NCBI GenBank assembly: GCA_017607445.1
Contig: JAEVHH010000011.1
Coordinates: 1-60,710 of the forward strand
Length of the DNA stretch: 60,710 nt
Origin: Histoplasma ohiense
Lineage: Eukaryota; Ascomycota; Eurotiomycetes; Onygenales; Ajellomycetaceae
Reading direction: 5' to 3'
How positions within the stretch are numbered: position 1 is the stretch's first letter; each line of letters starts with the position of its first letter. Under the pieces are notes generated by a model, which searched no databases, was not told the origin of the DNA, and saw nothing but the letters and a program-made list of their open reading frames with translations. The position numbers were made by a program, and so were the translations under genes. Below, piece by piece: positions 59,601 to 60,710 of the stretch.

Positions 59601-60230
59601 GATGTAAGCTCATTCTTTCTTCTATACAGATACAACTTAGAGATTCTGAACTTTTCTGAGACTCTTCAAGAAACTGTGTACATTCACAGTCTTATACAGA
59701 TGACAGAGAACATTGTGAGTAAGCTGAAGAAAGTTCACAAATGAGCAGAAGCTTCAATGATCAGTATTTAATAAAATTATAAGAATCAAACAAACATCAG
59801 AAGAAGTTCTGTGACTTGATACTATATAGAAGACAAAGTCTGACTGAATCTCAAGAACATAAGAACAGATCACTTCTTGTGTACACTAGATTATCACCAC
59901 ATCAAGTATATGATGAAGAAAGTGCTAGATACACACAATTATCAACTCAACATCTCATCTGACATTCATGATGTCTTTCATATGAACCTGCTCCAACCCA
60001 CAGCTGAGGATTCATTCCCCTCACAGAGAATCTTCAATTAGCAGTCATTCATCATTATAGAAGAAGACAATGAACTTGAGTGAGAAATTGAAGCAATTCT
60101 TGACAATAGAATCAACCACTGCTGCTGTGAATATCTCATTAAATGAGTAGAATATGATTGTCTGATCTGAGAATCTGCATCTGTCTTGAAGAACACTGCC
60201 ACTCTCAACATCTATAAGTTCTCATTTATT
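56690..60230 (+). pseudogene. pol: pol of family 1 copy Z
   Basis: Protease frame at 56682-56981 with the active-site triplet D-S-G changed to D-S-D. RT box Y-M-D-N at 57815-57826, as in copy A. RNase H at 58205-58500. Integrase V-S-D-R-D-S-Q-F near 59365-59390. Chromodomain-like end near 60070-60200 (C-E-Y-L-I-K), then the purine tract. The end-to-end order is protease, RT, RNase H, integrase, chromodomain with no extra gene before the LTR. Confidence 0.88.
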
Positions 60231-60247
60231 CTGATAGAGAGGGATAA

Positions 60248-60710
60248 TGTGACAGATTAGTATCTGTTAGTAATTAATTTATGCAATCAACTCTTCTTCT
60301 GTATTCACTCATTTCTGACTGTTGTGATTTCACATAATTCTTGATGTTCTTTCACTCTGTGCTCTGTGCTTGTGTAGTTTCTAATAATTCTTCTGTGTAG
60401 CTTCTTACATTCTTTCACTCTGTGTTCTGTACTTATATAGTCTCTAATGATTCTTCTGTGTAGCTTCTTACATTCTCTCACTCTGTGTTCTGCATTTATA
60501 TAGTCTCTAACAATTCTTCTGTATAGTTCTCAATGATTTCTCTGCTTCACATTCCACACTTGTGTAGCTTCTAACAATTCTTACACATATCTCTTAATGT
60601 TCTTCCACTTCATACTCCACTGTGAAGTGGCTTCTGATATTCTTCCACTCTGAACTTTTCTCTATAAGAACTCTCTTTGTACAACCTTTTCTTCTGATCT
60701 CTTTTTCTCT
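60248..60710 (+). repeat. 3' LTR of family 1 copy Z, incomplete
   Basis: Starts TGTGACAGATTAG after the purine tract GATAGAGAGGGATAA. The last roughly 70 bp lie outside the window. Confidence 0.9.

Larger units (their letters stand above)
54705..60710 (+). mobile_element. Ty3 chromovirus family 1, copy Z (3' LTR runs off the window)
   Basis: Uninterrupted copy and therefore the best guide to family organisation: 5' LTR 54705-55238 (534 bp), leader to 55613, gag, pol, 3' LTR from 60248 to the window end. It is less AT-shifted in its LTR than copy W. Confidence 0.9.

Noticed and set aside
8587..60247. Reassignment of TGA to Trp in the nuclear code
   Set aside because: Family 3 and the LINE fragment at 53649 use TGG for Trp, and TGA also stands at Arg positions where another copy has CAA. 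Decay of CGA and TGG explains the data more simply, though it should be tested.

Overview
The window looks like a heterochromatic, repeat-only block from a filamentous fungus, most likely an ascomycete. The reasons are Ty3 chromoviruses with C-terminal chromodomains, a Tad1-type LINE with an RNase H domain, a fungal-style Tc1/mariner transposase, short (56-70 nt) introns with fungal-like splice signals, and pervasive C:G to T:A decay. CpG is almost absent. TGA replaces Arg codons (CGA) and also many conserved Trp codons (TGG). I see no intact host gene, rRNA, tRNA or CRISPR array. Nearly every kilobase can be assigned to nested transposable elements, all of them pseudogenised.

Layout. (1) 1-13704: a Tc1 copy (minus strand, 12079-13310) was hit by Ty3 family 1 copy X (right part, ending in the LTR at 11545-12078). 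Copy X was hit by Ty3 family 4 (112-8581), which was hit by a non-autonomous hAT-like element (5905-7201, 8-bp TSD). (2) 13705-18466: a hAT remnant, AT-rich DNA, then family 1 copy Y, whose middle is replaced by a hAT element (14867-16800) that itself carries a TA-flanked MITE. (3) 18467-20908: the 5' half of a Ty3 family 2 copy on the minus strand. (4) 21122-51348: one family 1 element (copy A, TSD GGCAG) grown to 30 kb. A hAT sits in its 5' LTR. A complete family 2 element sits in its leader (23476-46095, minus, TSD GCAAC). Family 2 holds a complete family 3 Ty3 element (27963-36416) and a full-length Tad1-like LINE (37046-43714, 14-bp TSD). Family 3 contains a LINE 3' fragment. (5) 51349-54189: a short less-mutated segment, a hAT copy and another LINE fragment. 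(6) 54190-60710: a family 1 3' end with a short LTR, then family 1 copy Z, running off the window.

The most interesting signal is that the three other Ty3 families (2, 3 and 4) each carry about 1-2 kb between integrase and 3' LTR. In each I can read an apparently intron-containing gene on the strand opposite to gag-pol. Several putative introns (GTAAGT/GTATGT/GTATAT, CTAAC/CTGAC-like branch sites, 56-70 nt) keep the reading frame, and all three predicted proteins have an acidic segment. Family 1, which ends directly after its chromodomain, lacks such a gene. I cannot assign a function to these genes.
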